Shown here: positions 16,401 to 25,511 of the stretch, one piece after another
Numbering within the stretch: position 1 is the stretch's first letter
Layout: the number at the start of each line of letters is the position of its first letter
Assembly (NCBI GenBank): GCA_002396385.1
Contig: DGTD01000090.1
Span: forward strand, 1 to 29,589
Reading direction: 5' to 3'
Length of the DNA: 29,589 bases
From: Bacteroidales bacterium UBA4345
Lineage (GTDB): Bacteria > Bacteroidota > Bacteroidia > Bacteroidales > Paludibacteraceae
The notes under the pieces: model-generated
What the model saw: the letters and a program-made list of their open reading frames with translations, nothing else
Told to the model about the DNA's origin: nothing
The model's database searches: none
Program-made: the position numbers and the translations under genes

Positions 16401-16607
16401 CTTACTTACACACTGCCTTCTAAGTACTGCCAGAAGCTCAAGATCGACAATCTGCATGTCAGCGCAGGCGTTTCTAACGTTTATACCTTCACCAAATACA
16501 CTGGCTACGACCCTGAAAACCCAGGTAGCGCAATCCGTCAGGGTGTAGACGAAGGCCGTTACCCTTCTCCACGTGTATATAACGTAGGTTTAGGTTTCAA
16601 CTTCTAA
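13455..16607 (+). CDS. SusC/RagA-family TonB-dependent outer-membrane transporter
   Basis: A 1050-residue outer-membrane transporter that imports a ligand captured by the SusD partner using TonB energy. It has a cleavable signal peptide (MRKVLLSLSLFCAATSASMA), a carboxypeptidase-regulatory-like beta domain (about 22-90, KVTGKVADESGGLPGASVMIKG), a plug domain (about 115-225, with ALQGRVAGVQ, ITIHGTSTLTGSAEPLYVVDG and DASATAIYGARASNGVIVITTKKG), and a long beta barrel ending NVGLGFNF with a terminal Phe. No STN signalling domain is present, so signalling to an anti-sigma factor is unlikely. The SusD-like gene follows after 31 bases. Codons are strongly restricted, pointing to high expression. 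The substrate is unknown because no degrading enzyme is encoded nearby. Confidence 0.96.
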   Translation: MRKVLLSLSLFCAATSASMAMKVTGKVADESGGLPGASVMIKGTDEGVETDDEGNFTIEANQGQILVIEYIGFDTKEVKVTGAKLKKIVLGDSGGEMIETITVKGAQVYGGDAAVIGSATGLSAENLKHAQGASVDNALQGRVAGVQASTTSGQPGAPAKITIHGTSTLTGSAEPLYVVDGMPLGGGTDKSASSNPLASINPADIETMSVLKDASATAIYGARASNGVIVITTKKGKNGNAKISYNGNFNVSEFTNRLKMMNLQEYAAYVGSTQIIQDRQNTPDSYLLNPSVLGKGTDWQDELFQTAIGHSHQLSVNGGNEKSVYNISLGYTNQEGVLITSNYERINGRMSVESQVKDWLRAGMNVGIARQNSTKIANIIDPKAQSSGASCVSFKETDENIIVQTLLQLPSDSPYNLDGTVSGPETDLGVKMNPIAQLKQSPVEREELNVLGSTFLEFKLFKEITWRNEFGIDLTTASDSYNQPAYNYGALKKGADQATLNEGSYSNNSVRFSSYANYSHKFAKKHTVSAMLGAESNYYNWKGQVFQGKGYSQDAIATLNLASQCNLSNYYEGHGSMASFFGRLGYDYQGRYILSATGRYDGSSNFAEGNQWGFFPSIGLAWRASNENFIAENDKLKNTITDLKLRLGYGETGNANCSSAHIAYLSKWNATKPAYDLYHYYNYTNNNLSWETNKQFNVGLNLSLWNRIDLTVDGFYKQNEDLLLKPQLPGWLAPNDGGWTFLNTAYVNAGSIKNVGFDVALHSVNVIDSFLHQPFQWDMDLSLSVVRNEVVDLGSSTEAITESSDPSGVYRMFSTNIEINRSVKGEAPGRFYGYKTNGIIQNTAELNEYKAATGRSANVGDVKYEAEKSFIGDPNPDFTYGFGTNVSWGPWSLNFQLAGSQGNDVYNLIRQKLEAQSDRWVNQSADCLNYAQIVKNEAGEYVANPGTSMPRSEYTNDANDNAKSVSDRYVEDGSYLKIQNIGLTYTLPSKYCQKLKIDNLHVSAGVSNVYTFTKYTGYDPENPGSAIRQGVDEGRYPSPRVYNVGLGFNF

Positions 16608-16638
16608 TAACAGAAAAAAATAAAAGGAAAATTATAAT

Positions 16639-18552
16639 ATGAAGCAATTCAAGTTAATTCCACTTGCTGTTCTCGCTTCTCTTACCATGAGCTCGTGTGA
16701 CGACCTTTTGGAAAAAGATTCGATGGACACTGTAACTATCGACCAGTACCTTACTACTGACGATAACTTGAGGTCTTTCACCTACTCGCTTTACGGCCCT
16801 TATGCTTGGACTAATTACGAGTCTAAGTTCTCTTGGTGTGCTAACGAGTTGACCGTTGGTAACGTATATCATAACTACAGCGACGAAGGCTCTTTCTTCT
16901 TCCTGAACTTCGGTGCGGCTAACGCGCATCTGCTCGATGGCTACCAGGCTCTTTACGGTGTTGTCAGCCGTTGTAATATGATTATTAACAACATTGAAAG
17001 CCAGTGTGGTAGCGGTGTGTCTAAAGCTGCTATCGACAGGGCTAAGGGTGAGGCTCACCTTTTCCGTGGCTTGTGCTACTTCTTGTTGACCGAGTATTGG
17101 GGCGAGACTTACCTCATTTTGAACAACGAGAATGTCATCACTGGCGATAACGGATTTACTGTGCCAAAGGCTAGCCGTGCTTGTCTGTATGCCCAGGCCG
17201 AGAAAGACTTCGCAACCGCTGGTGCTTTGTTGCCAGATAAGCGTTGGGGACTGTATGGCGAGCGTCCTGCAAAGTGTGCTGCCTATGGTATGCTGGCTAA
17301 GTTGTACCTGACTATGGGTGCTGCTGCAACCAACGATATAGCTGTAGCGGCTCATCCGTTCGCTGCTGACCGTTCTTTCCAGGAATACAACCAGTTGGCT
17401 ATTAACTACGCTACTTTGGCTCTTAGCACTGCTCCTGCAATGACGCCTACAGACAATTATGAAAACTTGTTCTGGCCAATGTCGTACAACCCTGAGAACC
17501 TCTTCAGCCTTCATTTTGAAGATGGCCCTTATGGTGCCGGTGCATGCCGTCAGCAACAGTTTGGCCGTTCTTGCTATATGACACAGGCTGAAGACTACTA
17601 TGGTGGTGAGAAAGGCTTGACTGTCAGCTTGTTTAAGTCGTTTGAGGAAGGCGATGTCCGTAAGAAGGCTTGCTGTTACTATACCGACCAGGCTAACGAC
17701 AAACCTGCAACTGGTGATTTGGATCCTAACAATCCGACTGCCGGCCGTTCTCCTATCTACAAAATGTACGCCGATGCCGCTTATGCATACTACTACAACC
17801 CGAACAAGACTTTTGTAGACAAGAAGGGTAACACAATCTCTCCTTATGGCTCTGAGCCTATGTCTCCATGTTTGAACGCTTGCCGTAAGTTTGTTTATGG
17901 TGTACATTTGACCAACAAGTTCTCGGCTCCGCTTTCTTTCGCATGGCTCCGTACCGCCGATTTGTATCTGATCCGTGCTGAGGCTAAGATGGCTTTGCAG
18001 TCGGGTGCTGTCAATGTGTCAACGAAAGTGACCGATGGTTTGGAAGACATCAACATGGTTCGTGTACGTGCCGGTTTGGCTAAATATACCCAGCCAGTGG
18101 CTTTCTACGACACTGACCCTGCTGTTCAGACCGATGTTACTTACAGTGGCGACGATGGCAAGACTTTCCCTAAGTACACTACTTACAGCGACACTTACGA
18201 CTTGCTTGAAGAGCGTCGTCATGAATTCGCGTTGGAGTGCCAGAACTGGTTAGACGCTAAACGCCTTTACTACCGTAACGCATTCGCTGGTAACGAATTC
18301 TTGCAGCACCAAGACCGTGCCGCTACTTATGGCCAGGCTTATGGTGTAGAGACTTTTGTTAAGGGTATTAGCGATTTGCAGCGTCAGAAGGAAATCAATA
18401 TGATTGATCCTACCCAACCTGCAGAAACTGAATTGGATTATTCTAACGTTTCTTGGTTCTTCCCAATTCCAGCTACTATCCAGAACTCTGGAAGTAACGC
18501 AGCTCTTTATACCGACGTAAATGCGGTTAAGGCTGGTGCTTATCCTTATTAA
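16639..18552 (+). CDS. SusD/RagB-family surface nutrient-binding lipoprotein
   Basis: A 637-residue lid protein that sits on the SusC barrel and binds the ligand at the cell surface. It starts with a lipoprotein signal peptide with lipobox MSSC (Cys20) followed by DDLLEKDSMD. The SusD N-terminal helical repeat part includes RAKGEAHLFRGLCYFLLTEYWG (typical 'RGEARFLRAFYYF' region), and the C-terminal part has FAWLRTADLYLIRAEAKMA, DINMVRVRAGL and LLEERRHEFALECQNWLDAKR, all hallmarks of the family. It is on the long side for SusD. It lies 31 bases after SusC and 28 bases before the glycan-binding-like gene, so all three form one operon ended by the hairpin at 20166-20199. Ligand not predictable. 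Confidence 0.96.
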   Translation: MKQFKLIPLAVLASLTMSSCDDLLEKDSMDTVTIDQYLTTDDNLRSFTYSLYGPYAWTNYESKFSWCANELTVGNVYHNYSDEGSFFFLNFGAANAHLLDGYQALYGVVSRCNMIINNIESQCGSGVSKAAIDRAKGEAHLFRGLCYFLLTEYWGETYLILNNENVITGDNGFTVPKASRACLYAQAEKDFATAGALLPDKRWGLYGERPAKCAAYGMLAKLYLTMGAAATNDIAVAAHPFAADRSFQEYNQLAINYATLALSTAPAMTPTDNYENLFWPMSYNPENLFSLHFEDGPYGAGACRQQQFGRSCYMTQAEDYYGGEKGLTVSLFKSFEEGDVRKKACCYYTDQANDKPATGDLDPNNPTAGRSPIYKMYADAAYAYYYNPNKTFVDKKGNTISPYGSEPMSPCLNACRKFVYGVHLTNKFSAPLSFAWLRTADLYLIRAEAKMALQSGAVNVSTKVTDGLEDINMVRVRAGLAKYTQPVAFYDTDPAVQTDVTYSGDDGKTFPKYTTYSDTYDLLEERRHEFALECQNWLDAKRLYYRNAFAGNEFLQHQDRAATYGQAYGVETFVKGISDLQRQKEINMIDPTQPAETELDYSNVSWFFPIPATIQNSGSNAALYTDVNAVKAGAYPY

Positions 18553-18580
18553 TTTGTTTGATTAACTTTAAAAGACAAAC

Positions 18581-20143
18581 ATGAAAAAATATTCAATATT
18601 AGTCGCATCGGCGTTGGCATCTTTGGCTGCCTTCACTTCTTGTGACGATACGAATGACTGTGGATGTGCTTGTAACGTCCCTGTTATTGAGAGTGTTGAG
18701 AAACTCGACCAGGCCGGTGTAAACATCGCTGGTAATGTGGAGGCGGGCACTTATGTCGCTCTCTTGGGTCAAAACTTGGGTGATGTGACTTCTATCCAGT
18801 TCGGTGACAGAAATGTGGCTATCAGGCCTGCTTACCGTACCGACAACTCTATCGTCCTTCAAATTCCTAGCGTAACCAAGTCTTGTGTAGGTACATTGCT
18901 TACCAGCTCTTGCCCTACCGGTTACGCAATGAACCAGTTGACCATCGTGATTGGTACACCTACTGTTTACATGATGTATAACGAGTTTGTTGCCGATGGC
19001 GATACGCTTATGCTCCGTGGATCGAACTTTGTAGGCGACCAGATGCAGGTCGATTTCACATTGACGAACGGTCAGGTTTACACTGCGCATGGCGACGACA
19101 TCATCCTGCCGTCTAACGATGGTAGCCAGATGTACGTGAAAGTGCCTGCAGGCGCTGCTCCTCAGCAGTACTTGAAGGTTCGTAACGGCGCCGAAAATAA
19201 GGAAAGCGTATGTAACATCATGTTCCGCGATACACGTAATGTGTTCGCAGATTGGGATAACGACCTTGAGTCTTTGTACTCGACTGGTGCTATTGCCAAG
19301 CAGGCTGATGGCTCTTACGCAATGGTTAGCGACGTCATTGATTGGTTAGGCGAAGTTCCACCACTTTATTCTTCAATACCAGGTGCTAACAAGTTTGGTG
19401 TGATTCGTGATGCCGAAGCCTGGGAAGGTATCTTGTTCGCTCCAGAAGCGAATGGTACTGCGTATGAGGATGTCCGTTCTGTCTTTGGTCCTTTCAAAGA
19501 GGCTATAAAGGCAAATCCGGCTTCTGCGTCTAACTATGTGGTTAAGTTTGAAGTTCGTGTTCCTTCTAAATATCCGACTAAGATGATGTGTTTGGCGATG
19601 GGCTTCACAAGAGCTTCGCAAGATACACCAGATAGAATTCGTCCATATTGTGCCGGTTTCCAGGCAAGTAAGATTAATTGGGACAAGAGCTCTGCTGAAG
19701 AAGGATGGAAGCTGAGTAGTTTTTCAGACTTCAGCACTTACAACGGCAAATGGATGACAATTCAGGTTCCGATGGATGAGTTTATGTGGAATTTCTCTAA
19801 TGGTAACTACATCACCTCTGCGCAGAACTTTACTGAAGGCAAGTTCGATGGCGAGTCTGACCAGCAGTTCTTTGGCGATCCAACGCATGTCAGCTATGTC
19901 CAGAAGTACCAGAGCAAACTTTCTGACGACGAAGACCTCTACGAATTCTTTGGTGGCTTTGCTTTCAGCTTCAACCCATACGATGGTCCTCAGAACAGTG
20001 GAAACAAGAACTCGCATTTTGCTATCGACAACATCCGAATCGTTCCTAACGATGGTAACGGCGCTTACTATCCTAAACTCGGTTGGGGTGTGCCAAGACA
20101 GCACTACTTCGAGGCTCCAAGAAAGTCGGCTTTTGCCAACTAA
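18581..20143 (+). CDS. Surface glycan-binding-like lipoprotein (IPT/TIG plus C-terminal binding domain)
   Basis: A 520-residue lipoprotein with lipobox FTSC (Cys21) followed directly by an unusual cluster with Cys27, Cys29 and Cys31 (DDTNDCGCACN). Two Ig-like IPT/TIG domains follow (about 34-120: VIESVEKLDQAGVNIAG, AGTYVALLGQNLGDVTSIQFGD; about 125-215: GDTLMLRGSNFVGDQMQVDF). A larger C-terminal domain (about 225-520) contains FEVRVPSKYP, WMTIQVPMDEF and SHFAIDNIRIVP, as in surface glycan-binding proteins placed after susD in polysaccharide utilisation loci. It probably captures ligand on the cell surface for the SusCD pair. Whether the ligand is a glycan is unproven, because no glycoside hydrolase is encoded nearby. 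Confidence 0.82.
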   Translation: MKKYSILVASALASLAAFTSCDDTNDCGCACNVPVIESVEKLDQAGVNIAGNVEAGTYVALLGQNLGDVTSIQFGDRNVAIRPAYRTDNSIVLQIPSVTKSCVGTLLTSSCPTGYAMNQLTIVIGTPTVYMMYNEFVADGDTLMLRGSNFVGDQMQVDFTLTNGQVYTAHGDDIILPSNDGSQMYVKVPAGAAPQQYLKVRNGAENKESVCNIMFRDTRNVFADWDNDLESLYSTGAIAKQADGSYAMVSDVIDWLGEVPPLYSSIPGANKFGVIRDAEAWEGILFAPEANGTAYEDVRSVFGPFKEAIKANPASASNYVVKFEVRVPSKYPTKMMCLAMGFTRASQDTPDRIRPYCAGFQASKINWDKSSAEEGWKLSSFSDFSTYNGKWMTIQVPMDEFMWNFSNGNYITSAQNFTEGKFDGESDQQFFGDPTHVSYVQKYQSKLSDDEDLYEFFGGFAFSFNPYDGPQNSGNKNSHFAIDNIRIVPNDGNGAYYPKLGWGVPRQHYFEAPRKSAFAN

Positions 20144-20165
20144 TTCTTGAATGAGAATATGTTTA

Positions 20166-20199
20166 GAAGCCCGTTGGATTTCCAACGGGCTTCTTTTTT
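20166..20199 (+). terminator. Terminator of the SusCD operon
   Basis: A perfect 12-bp stem (20166-20177 with 20182-20193, GAAGCCCGTTGG type) with a 4-base loop is followed by six T residues. It begins 23 bases after the last stop codon of the operon. Confidence 0.95.
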
Positions 20200-20290
20200 G
20201 TTTCCATTAATTTTTTTTATTGGTTATTCTTTGGTAATTTAGCAACTCAAATTAAAGGCTTTGCCAATTTATTAATTAAATATATACTGT

Positions 20291-21925
20291 ATGAAGAAAC
20301 ATTTACTTTCTTTTGCTCTTTTGGCAGGTTTGGTAGCTACAGCCTCTGCCGATGAGTTTTATGTGATCAAGGACGGTAAGTTCGTTGACGGCGTTGAAGT
20401 CCTTGAATACGATGACCCTGCCGATGGTCCTAAAGTGGAAGAGACTACCGCACCTGACGCTTCTGCTGCTGTGTCTGTAACACACCAGAAGTATTGTACT
20501 GAAGCTCGTTTCTATGTTGCCAATGGTATTGATTTGACTCGTACTTGGGAAGTTGAGATTGAATACTACTATGAGGCTGTTGACTCAATTCTACATTCTG
20601 GCGGCAATAAGTGGGAGGTTATCAATATTGGTCTGCATACCGATACGACTATTGTAAAGTATAACCCTAAGTCTAAGAAAGATACCGTCATCGGTCAATA
20701 CACCCTTTCTGGTGTTGTCTCTGATAACACATTCAACGTGAAGAACAAGACTAAGGCCAACACTTGGAATGTAGAGAAACAGTTCGTTTACACTCCAAAC
20801 AACATTAATACCGTTAAGGAAATTGTGTTTGGCTGGCAGCGTCAGTTGGGGAAGACTGATGAAGAGGAAATCCTTAACGCCAAGCCAGTTTACATTAAGA
20901 ATTTGAAATTTGTGGGTGAAGGTAACAAACCTTTCTTCTATGAAGACTTTGATTCTTATGGCTTTGGTCCTCACTATGGTATTGGAACTGATGGTGTTAA
21001 CTATTATGTGATTACCGACGAAGGTGTAACTGAATATAGCGGTTCAACTGTAAATGCTGAGGCTAGTGGTCTTACTGAAAATCCGTTCAAATGCCAGTTG
21101 AAATGGTATACAGTTCAGGATATGGGTGTTAAATACTCTCAGAAGCAGACTTCCCTTTCTTTGACTCGTTTGTTCGAGGATAAGGGATCTGATGGCTCTG
21201 GCTATTACGATACAGAACTTCTTCACGCTCTGTGTCTTAATCGTCCTACAAATACGGGAACCCGTTCTGCTGCCGGTCTGAACGGACGAGCATTCGTTTT
21301 GATTCCTACTTGTGGTTTGGAAGGTACTACTAATATTACAGTAGACTTCCTTTCAAAATGGAAATCATCTGAGAAAACTGAAGTTTTCGCAGAGTCTGCC
21401 GATAGCTTGGTTCTGCCTATCAAGTACGCTTATGTTGACGATGCTATTGAAGCTTCTACATGCGACTTGACCCTTGTTACTGAAGAGCCTTTGTCTTCTG
21501 TTTGGGCTGCTTATTCTGCTAAGATTCCTTATACTTCATCGAAGAAGTATCTGGCTTTGGTATTCGATAAGGCTGAGTTCTTGTCTTATGTTGTAGACAA
21601 CCTCCGTTTGACTTCAGACGCTGTTTCTGCTCCACAGATTACCGAAGAGGTGGTTTATCCTAACCAGTTCGAGTGCTATACTGCATCTGTTGATAATGTA
21701 GAGGCTGATGTTGAAGAGGCTGTTGTTTATCCAAACCCTGCAACTGACGTTATCTCTGTTGGCAACGAAGGTGTAGAAAGTGTTGAAGTGTTGAACACTC
21801 TTGGCGCTGTAGTCGCTTCAGCTGCTGGCAACCAGGTTAATGTTGCAAATTTGGCTTCTGGTCTTTACATCGTGAAGGGTAACACTGCTAACGGTGTTGT
21901 AACTGCTAAGATTGTTAAGAAGTAA
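20291..21925 (+). CDS. Secreted protein with T9SS type A C-terminal sorting domain
   Basis: A 544-residue exported protein. It has a cleavable signal peptide (MKKHLLSFALLAGLVATASA, then DEF), a beta-rich middle with FFYEDFDSYGFG typical of jelly-roll or 'choice-of-anchor' domains, and a C-terminal sorting domain of about 66 residues starting VVYPNPATDVISV, continuing through LYIVKGN and ending KIVKK. This is the Por/type IX secretion signal: the domain is removed and the protein released or anchored outside. No catalytic motif was recognised. It lies after the SusCD terminator and has its own terminator, so it is a separate unit; upstream, TTTG (20230-20233) and AGGCTTTG (20256-20263) could be a weak promoter. 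It shares the restricted codon usage of the SusCD genes. Confidence 0.85.
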   Translation: MKKHLLSFALLAGLVATASADEFYVIKDGKFVDGVEVLEYDDPADGPKVEETTAPDASAAVSVTHQKYCTEARFYVANGIDLTRTWEVEIEYYYEAVDSILHSGGNKWEVINIGLHTDTTIVKYNPKSKKDTVIGQYTLSGVVSDNTFNVKNKTKANTWNVEKQFVYTPNNINTVKEIVFGWQRQLGKTDEEEILNAKPVYIKNLKFVGEGNKPFFYEDFDSYGFGPHYGIGTDGVNYYVITDEGVTEYSGSTVNAEASGLTENPFKCQLKWYTVQDMGVKYSQKQTSLSLTRLFEDKGSDGSGYYDTELLHALCLNRPTNTGTRSAAGLNGRAFVLIPTCGLEGTTNITVDFLSKWKSSEKTEVFAESADSLVLPIKYAYVDDAIEASTCDLTLVTEEPLSSVWAAYSAKIPYTSSKKYLALVFDKAEFLSYVVDNLRLTSDAVSAPQITEEVVYPNQFECYTASVDNVEADVEEAVVYPNPATDVISVGNEGVESVEVLNTLGAVVASAAGNQVNVANLASGLYIVKGNTANGVVTAKIVKK

Positions 21926-21950
21926 TTCTTAATCTAAATAGCATAAAGAA

Positions 21951-21976
21951 AAGGCATGCGAAAGCATGCCTTTTTT
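21951..21976 (+). terminator. Terminator after the T9SS cargo gene
   Basis: AAGGCATGC (21951-21959) pairs perfectly with GCATGCCTT (21964-21972) around a GAAA tetraloop, followed by T residues to 21976. Confidence 0.93.
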
Positions 21977-21985
21977 GTGCTCTAC

Positions 21986-22030
21986 AAAAACCAACAGAAG
22001 GCGGGTAACTGGTTGCCCGCCTTTTGTTGG
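21986..22030 (-). terminator. Terminator after uvrA
   Basis: A 15-bp stem with one wobble pair (21991-22005 with 22016-22030, CCAACAGAAGGCGGG type) begins right after the uvrA stop. On the minus strand it is followed by five T residues (21986-21990). Confidence 0.92.
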
Positions 22031-22031
22031 T

Positions 22032-24842
22032 TTATAACTTACCTTTTAAGTATTTTGCAGTGTATGATTCGCTGTTCTTTACCAGTTGCTCGGGTGTGCC
22101 GGCAAAGACTAGGTTACCGCCCTTCTCGCCGCCTTCCGGACCGATGTCTATGATATAGTCAGCGCATTTAATGACGTCTAGATTGTGCTCGATGATGATG
22201 ACGGTGTGTCCTGCCCCTATAAGGGCGTCGAATGCCTTCATCAGTGTCTTTATGTCGTGGATGTGCAACCCTGTGGTTGGCTCGTCGAAAATGAATATGG
22301 TAGGGGTCGGTTTCTCTTCTGCTAAGATAGATGCTAGCTTCACGCGCTGGCTTTCTCCGCCTGAGAGCGTGCTCGATGGCTGCCCCATCTTTACATAACC
22401 TAATCCCACGTCTTGCAATGGTTTCAGACGTGCCACAATCTTTCTCTCGACACTCCCTTTTCCTTCGCTGAAGAATTCTATGGCCTGGTTGATGGTCATG
22501 TCGAGAATGTCGTAGATGTTCTTGTCGCGGTATTTGACTTCCAAAATGTCTTGGCGGAAACGCATACCGTGGCAGGCATCGCATTGCAGCACTAAATCGG
22601 CCATAAACTGCATCTTTATGGTAATGGTTCCTTCGCCTTGGCATTCTTCGCAACGACCTCCCTCTACGTTAAAGGAGAAATAGGCGGGGGTGTAGCCCAT
22701 TTGTTTTGCATAGGGTTGTTCGGCATACAGTTTACGTATTTCGTCGTAGGCTTTCAGGTAGGTGGCCGGATTGGCACGTGCCGATTTCCCTATGGGGTTC
22801 TGGTCGACAAACTCGATGTTGCTGACCAGTTTCAAACTGCCGGAAAGCCCACTGTGGCTGCCGATGTGTGCCTCGGTGTTCCCTCCCAGTTCCCGCTTCA
22901 TGGCGTTGTAGAATACATCGCAGACCAATGAAGACTTACCTGAACCGCTGACACCTGTAACGGCTGTAATGACGTTTAAAGGAAATTTAACGTCAATGTT
23001 CTTCAGATTGTTTTCCGAAGCTCCCTTTATTTCTATGAAATTGTTCCACGGGCGGCGCAGTTTCGGAACTTCAATTTTCTCCTTCCCCAATAGGTATTTG
23101 AAAGTGAAACTTTGTTCTGTTTTTTCGGGGTGCTTTTGCCCGTCTTCCAATGTGCCTTGATAGGTGACGTAACCGCCGTTACGTCCTGCAACCGGGCCTA
23201 TATCGATGATGTAGTCGGCCGCCCGCATAATTTCCTCGTCGTGCTCCACTATAACCACAGTGTTCCCAAGCGACTGCAGTTGGCGCAGCACCTTTATCAG
23301 TTGTGCGGTGTCGCGCGGATGCAGCCCTATGCTGGGCTCGTCGAGTATATACAGTGAACCTACCAAGCTGCTGCCAAGCGATGTGGCCAGGTTGATGCGC
23401 TGGCTTTCGCCACCAGAAAGGGTGCTCGACAAACGGTTCAGGGTAAGATAGCTGAGCCCTACGTCGCAGAGGAATTGTATACGTTTGGTTATTTCGGTCA
23501 TCAATCGTTTGGCAATCTCTGTTTCGCTTTCACTCAACTCCAGGTTTTGGAAGAAGGTCTGTAACTTGCTGATAGGTAGAACTACAAGTTCGCTGATGCT
23601 TTTCCCCCCAACTTTGACGTAGCTGGCCTCTTTTTTCAACCGGGTGCCTTTGCACGACGGACATACGGTTTTCCCACGGAAACGGGCAAGCATGACACGG
23701 TACTGGATTTTGTACTGGTTTTCCTTGACGAACTTAAAGAAGTCGTTTATACCATGGAAGTACTTTGTCCCGTTCCATAACATGTCCAATTCTTCCGGGG
23801 TTAGCTCGTTATAGGGTTTGTGTATAGGAAATTTACAGTGTTGCGCGTTTGCGACAATCTCGTCAAGCCATTCCGACATTTTCTCGCCACGCCAGCAGAT
23901 TACGGCACCTTCGAAAACGGAAAGCGATTTGTTGGGAACTACAAGGTCTTCATCTATACCGATAACTTTTCCGAACCCTTCGCATTCAGGGCAGGCTCCA
24001 AACGGACTGTTGAAACTGAACATCAGCTCGTTCGGCTCGTTAAACTCTATTCCGTCGGCTTCGAACTTGCTGCTGAAATCAGCTTGCTTTGTGGTGCCGT
24101 CTGTTTCAAATATCTTGATGGTGCAACTGCAGCCGTCGCCCTCCCAAAAGGCAGTTTGCACTGAGTCTGCAAGACGGCTTTTGGTCTCGTCGGTGTCGCT
24201 TACGGCAAAGCGGTCTACCACCAGGTTGAGGGTGCTTAACGCATTGTCGCCTAAGTTCGCATTGGAGAGTTCGCTGATTTTGTAGAGCGTATTGTTTATC
24301 TCAACGCGGCTGAAACCCTGTTTCGAAAGAATGTTGAGCTCTTCTTCCAACGAACGTCCCATTGGAATGGTTATCTTGCTCAGTACAATCCCTTTGGTGC
24401 CTGCCGGGAAAGACAGTATATAGTCAACAACATCGCTCACACTGTGTTTCTTGACCTCACATCCCGAAATAGGGGAGTAGGTTTTTCCTATTCTTGCAAA
24501 TAGCAGCTTCAGGTAGTCGTATATCTCGGTCGAAGTGCCGACAGTAGAGCGGCTGTTGCGGGTGCTGACTTTCTGCTCGATTGCGATAGCGGGCGGTATG
24601 CCCTTGATAAAGTCGCATTCAGGCTTGCTTAGTCGTCCTAAAAATTGGCGGGCATAAGAAGACAAACTCTCCACGTAGCGCCGTTGCCCTTCCGCATATA
24701 GAGTGTCGAAAGCCAGAGATGATTTTCCGGAACCAGACAGACCTGTAATGACGGTTATCTTGTTCCTTGGTATTCTAACGTCAATGTTTTTCAGATTGTT
24801 GGCTCTTGCACCTTTTATGATTATTTCTCCTTTGTCTGCCAT
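22032..24842 (-). CDS. uvrA: Excinuclease ABC subunit A
   Basis: Damage-recognition ATPase of nucleotide excision repair, which loads UvrB onto lesions. The 936-residue length is normal. It shows the duplicated ABC architecture: Walker [10 protein letters not shown] at 34-42 and GVSGSGKSS at about 631-639, two ABC signature stretches [10 protein letters not shown], and Walker B regions [15 protein letters not shown] and [12 protein letters not shown]. Zinc-finger cysteines lie in CPECEG, CPSCKG and the CEECQG...CDACHG module. The stop is followed at once by a terminator. The gene begins 3 bases after the histidine phosphatase, so the two are one transcription unit. I saw no SOS-type operator and no sign of damage to the gene. 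Confidence 0.98.
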   Translation of the reverse strand: MADKGEIIIKGARANNLKNIDVRIPRNKITVITGLSGSGKSSLAFDTLYAEGQRRYVESLSSYARQFLGRLSKPECDFIKGIPPAIAIEQKVSTRNSRSTVGTSTEIYDYLKLLFARIGKTYSPISGCEVKKHSVSDVVDYILSFPAGTKGIVLSKITIPMGRSLEEELNILSKQGFSRVEINNTLYKISELSNANLGDNALSTLNLVVDRFAVSDTDETKSRLADSVQTAFWEGDGCSCTIKIFETDGTTKQADFSSKFEADGIEFNEPNELMFSFNSPFGACPECEGFGKVIGIDEDLVVPNKSLSVFEGAVICWRGEKMSEWLDEIVANAQHCKFPIHKPYNELTPEELDMLWNGTKYFHGINDFFKFVKENQYKIQYRVMLARFRGKTVCPSCKGTRLKKEASYVKVGGKSISELVVLPISKLQTFFQNLELSESETEIAKRLMTEITKRIQFLCDVGLSYLTLNRLSSTLSGGESQRINLATSLGSSLVGSLYILDEPSIGLHPRDTAQLIKVLRQLQSLGNTVVIVEHDEEIMRAADYIIDIGPVAGRNGGYVTYQGTLEDGQKHPEKTEQSFTFKYLLGKEKIEVPKLRRPWNNFIEIKGASENNLKNIDVKFPLNVITAVTGVSGSGKSSLVCDVFYNAMKRELGGNTEAHIGSHSGLSGSLKLVSNIEFVDQNPIGKSARANPATYLKAYDEIRKLYAEQPYAKQMGYTPAYFSFNVEGGRCEECQGEGTITIKMQFMADLVLQCDACHGMRFRQDILEVKYRDKNIYDILDMTINQAIEFFSEGKGSVERKIVARLKPLQDVGLGYVKMGQPSSTLSGGESQRVKLASILAEEKPTPTIFIFDEPTTGLHIHDIKTLMKAFDALIGAGHTVIIIEHNLDVIKCADYIIDIGPEGGEKGGNLVFAGTPEQLVKNSESYTAKYLKGKL

Positions 24843-24845
24843 GCT

Positions 24846-25481
24846 CTATAATTGTGGGTCTGTTATATGTACGTAGTGTGTGATGTCGTTCCATTTAATG
24901 ATGTGCCAAACCGCATCGGTCCATTCCACCTCGCAGTAACAGCACGATTTCGGGTGTGGATGGTTGCAGGCTATATCGGCAATTGGCTGGTAGCGGAAAA
25001 AGTTGTACAGCAGTTTCAGCACAATTCCGTGTGTGACCACTAACACGGTTTGGTTCTTATGCCTTTCTGCCAGTTCCTGCATAGTTTTGCCTGCACGTTC
25101 GCGCAGTTGGAGGTATGTTTCACCCCCTGGCATTGGTACGTAGGCTTCCGGCTCTTTCCAAAAGTTGTGCGCCTGCTCGGGGTAGTTTTCGTTTACCTCG
25201 CTTAACAGCATGCCACTCCAGCTGCCGATGGCAATCTCTCTTAAGGAATCGAGGCTGATAATGGAGGTGTTCCGGCCTTTACAGACGATTTCGGCTGTGT
25301 CAACGGCACGTTGTAGCGAACTGCAATAGACAGCGTCGAATTCGAGGCCCGAAAGCCGTTGGCAAAGGGCGTCGGCCTGCATCTTGCCTAATGCGGTAAG
25401 AGGAGAATCGGCCTGTCCTTGCATCCTTTTTTCGACGTTCCATTCGGTCTGGCCGTGTCTGGTGATTATAAATCTGGTCAT
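24846..25481 (-). CDS. Histidine phosphatase family protein
   Basis: A 211-residue cytoplasmic phosphatase or mutase of the RHG superfamily. The N-terminal catalytic [10 protein letters not shown] gives the phosphorylated His9, with Arg58 in [10 protein letters not shown], Glu82 in [11 protein letters not shown] and His151 in VVTHGIV completing the site. The family includes phosphoglycerate mutase, alpha-ribazole phosphatase (CobC) and general phosphatases. Length and the GSWSG-type stretch favour the phosphatase branch, but the substrate is open and no cobalamin genes are nearby. It precedes uvrA by 3 bases. The promoter element TAAATTTG (25489-25496) ends only 7 bases before the ATG, implying an extremely short mRNA leader. 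Confidence 0.9.
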   Translation of the reverse strand: MTRFIITRHGQTEWNVEKRMQGQADSPLTALGKMQADALCQRLSGLEFDAVYCSSLQRAVDTAEIVCKGRNTSIISLDSLREIAIGSWSGMLLSEVNENYPEQAHNFWKEPEAYVPMPGGETYLQLRERAGKTMQELAERHKNQTVLVVTHGIVLKLLYNFFRYQPIADIACNHPHPKSCCYCEVEWTDAVWHIIKWNDITHYVHITDPQL

Positions 25482-25488
25482 TGTAGTG

Positions 25489-25496
25489 CAAATTTA
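25489..25496 (-). promoter_or_regulatory. Candidate promoter of the phosphatase-uvrA unit
   Basis: TAAATTTG on the minus strand matches TAnnTTTG exactly and is followed by CAC. The minus-33 position at 19-base spacing falls in the T-run of the upstream gene's terminator (25516-25519, TTTT), so promoter and terminator abut. Confidence 0.5.
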
Positions 25497-25511
25497 CACC
25501 TAATTATGCCG

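Noticed and set aside
16654..17907. 417-residue antisense open frame opposite susD
   Set aside because: Long antisense frames arise from the restricted codon usage of the SusD gene; the product has no family features and SusD motifs cover the region.
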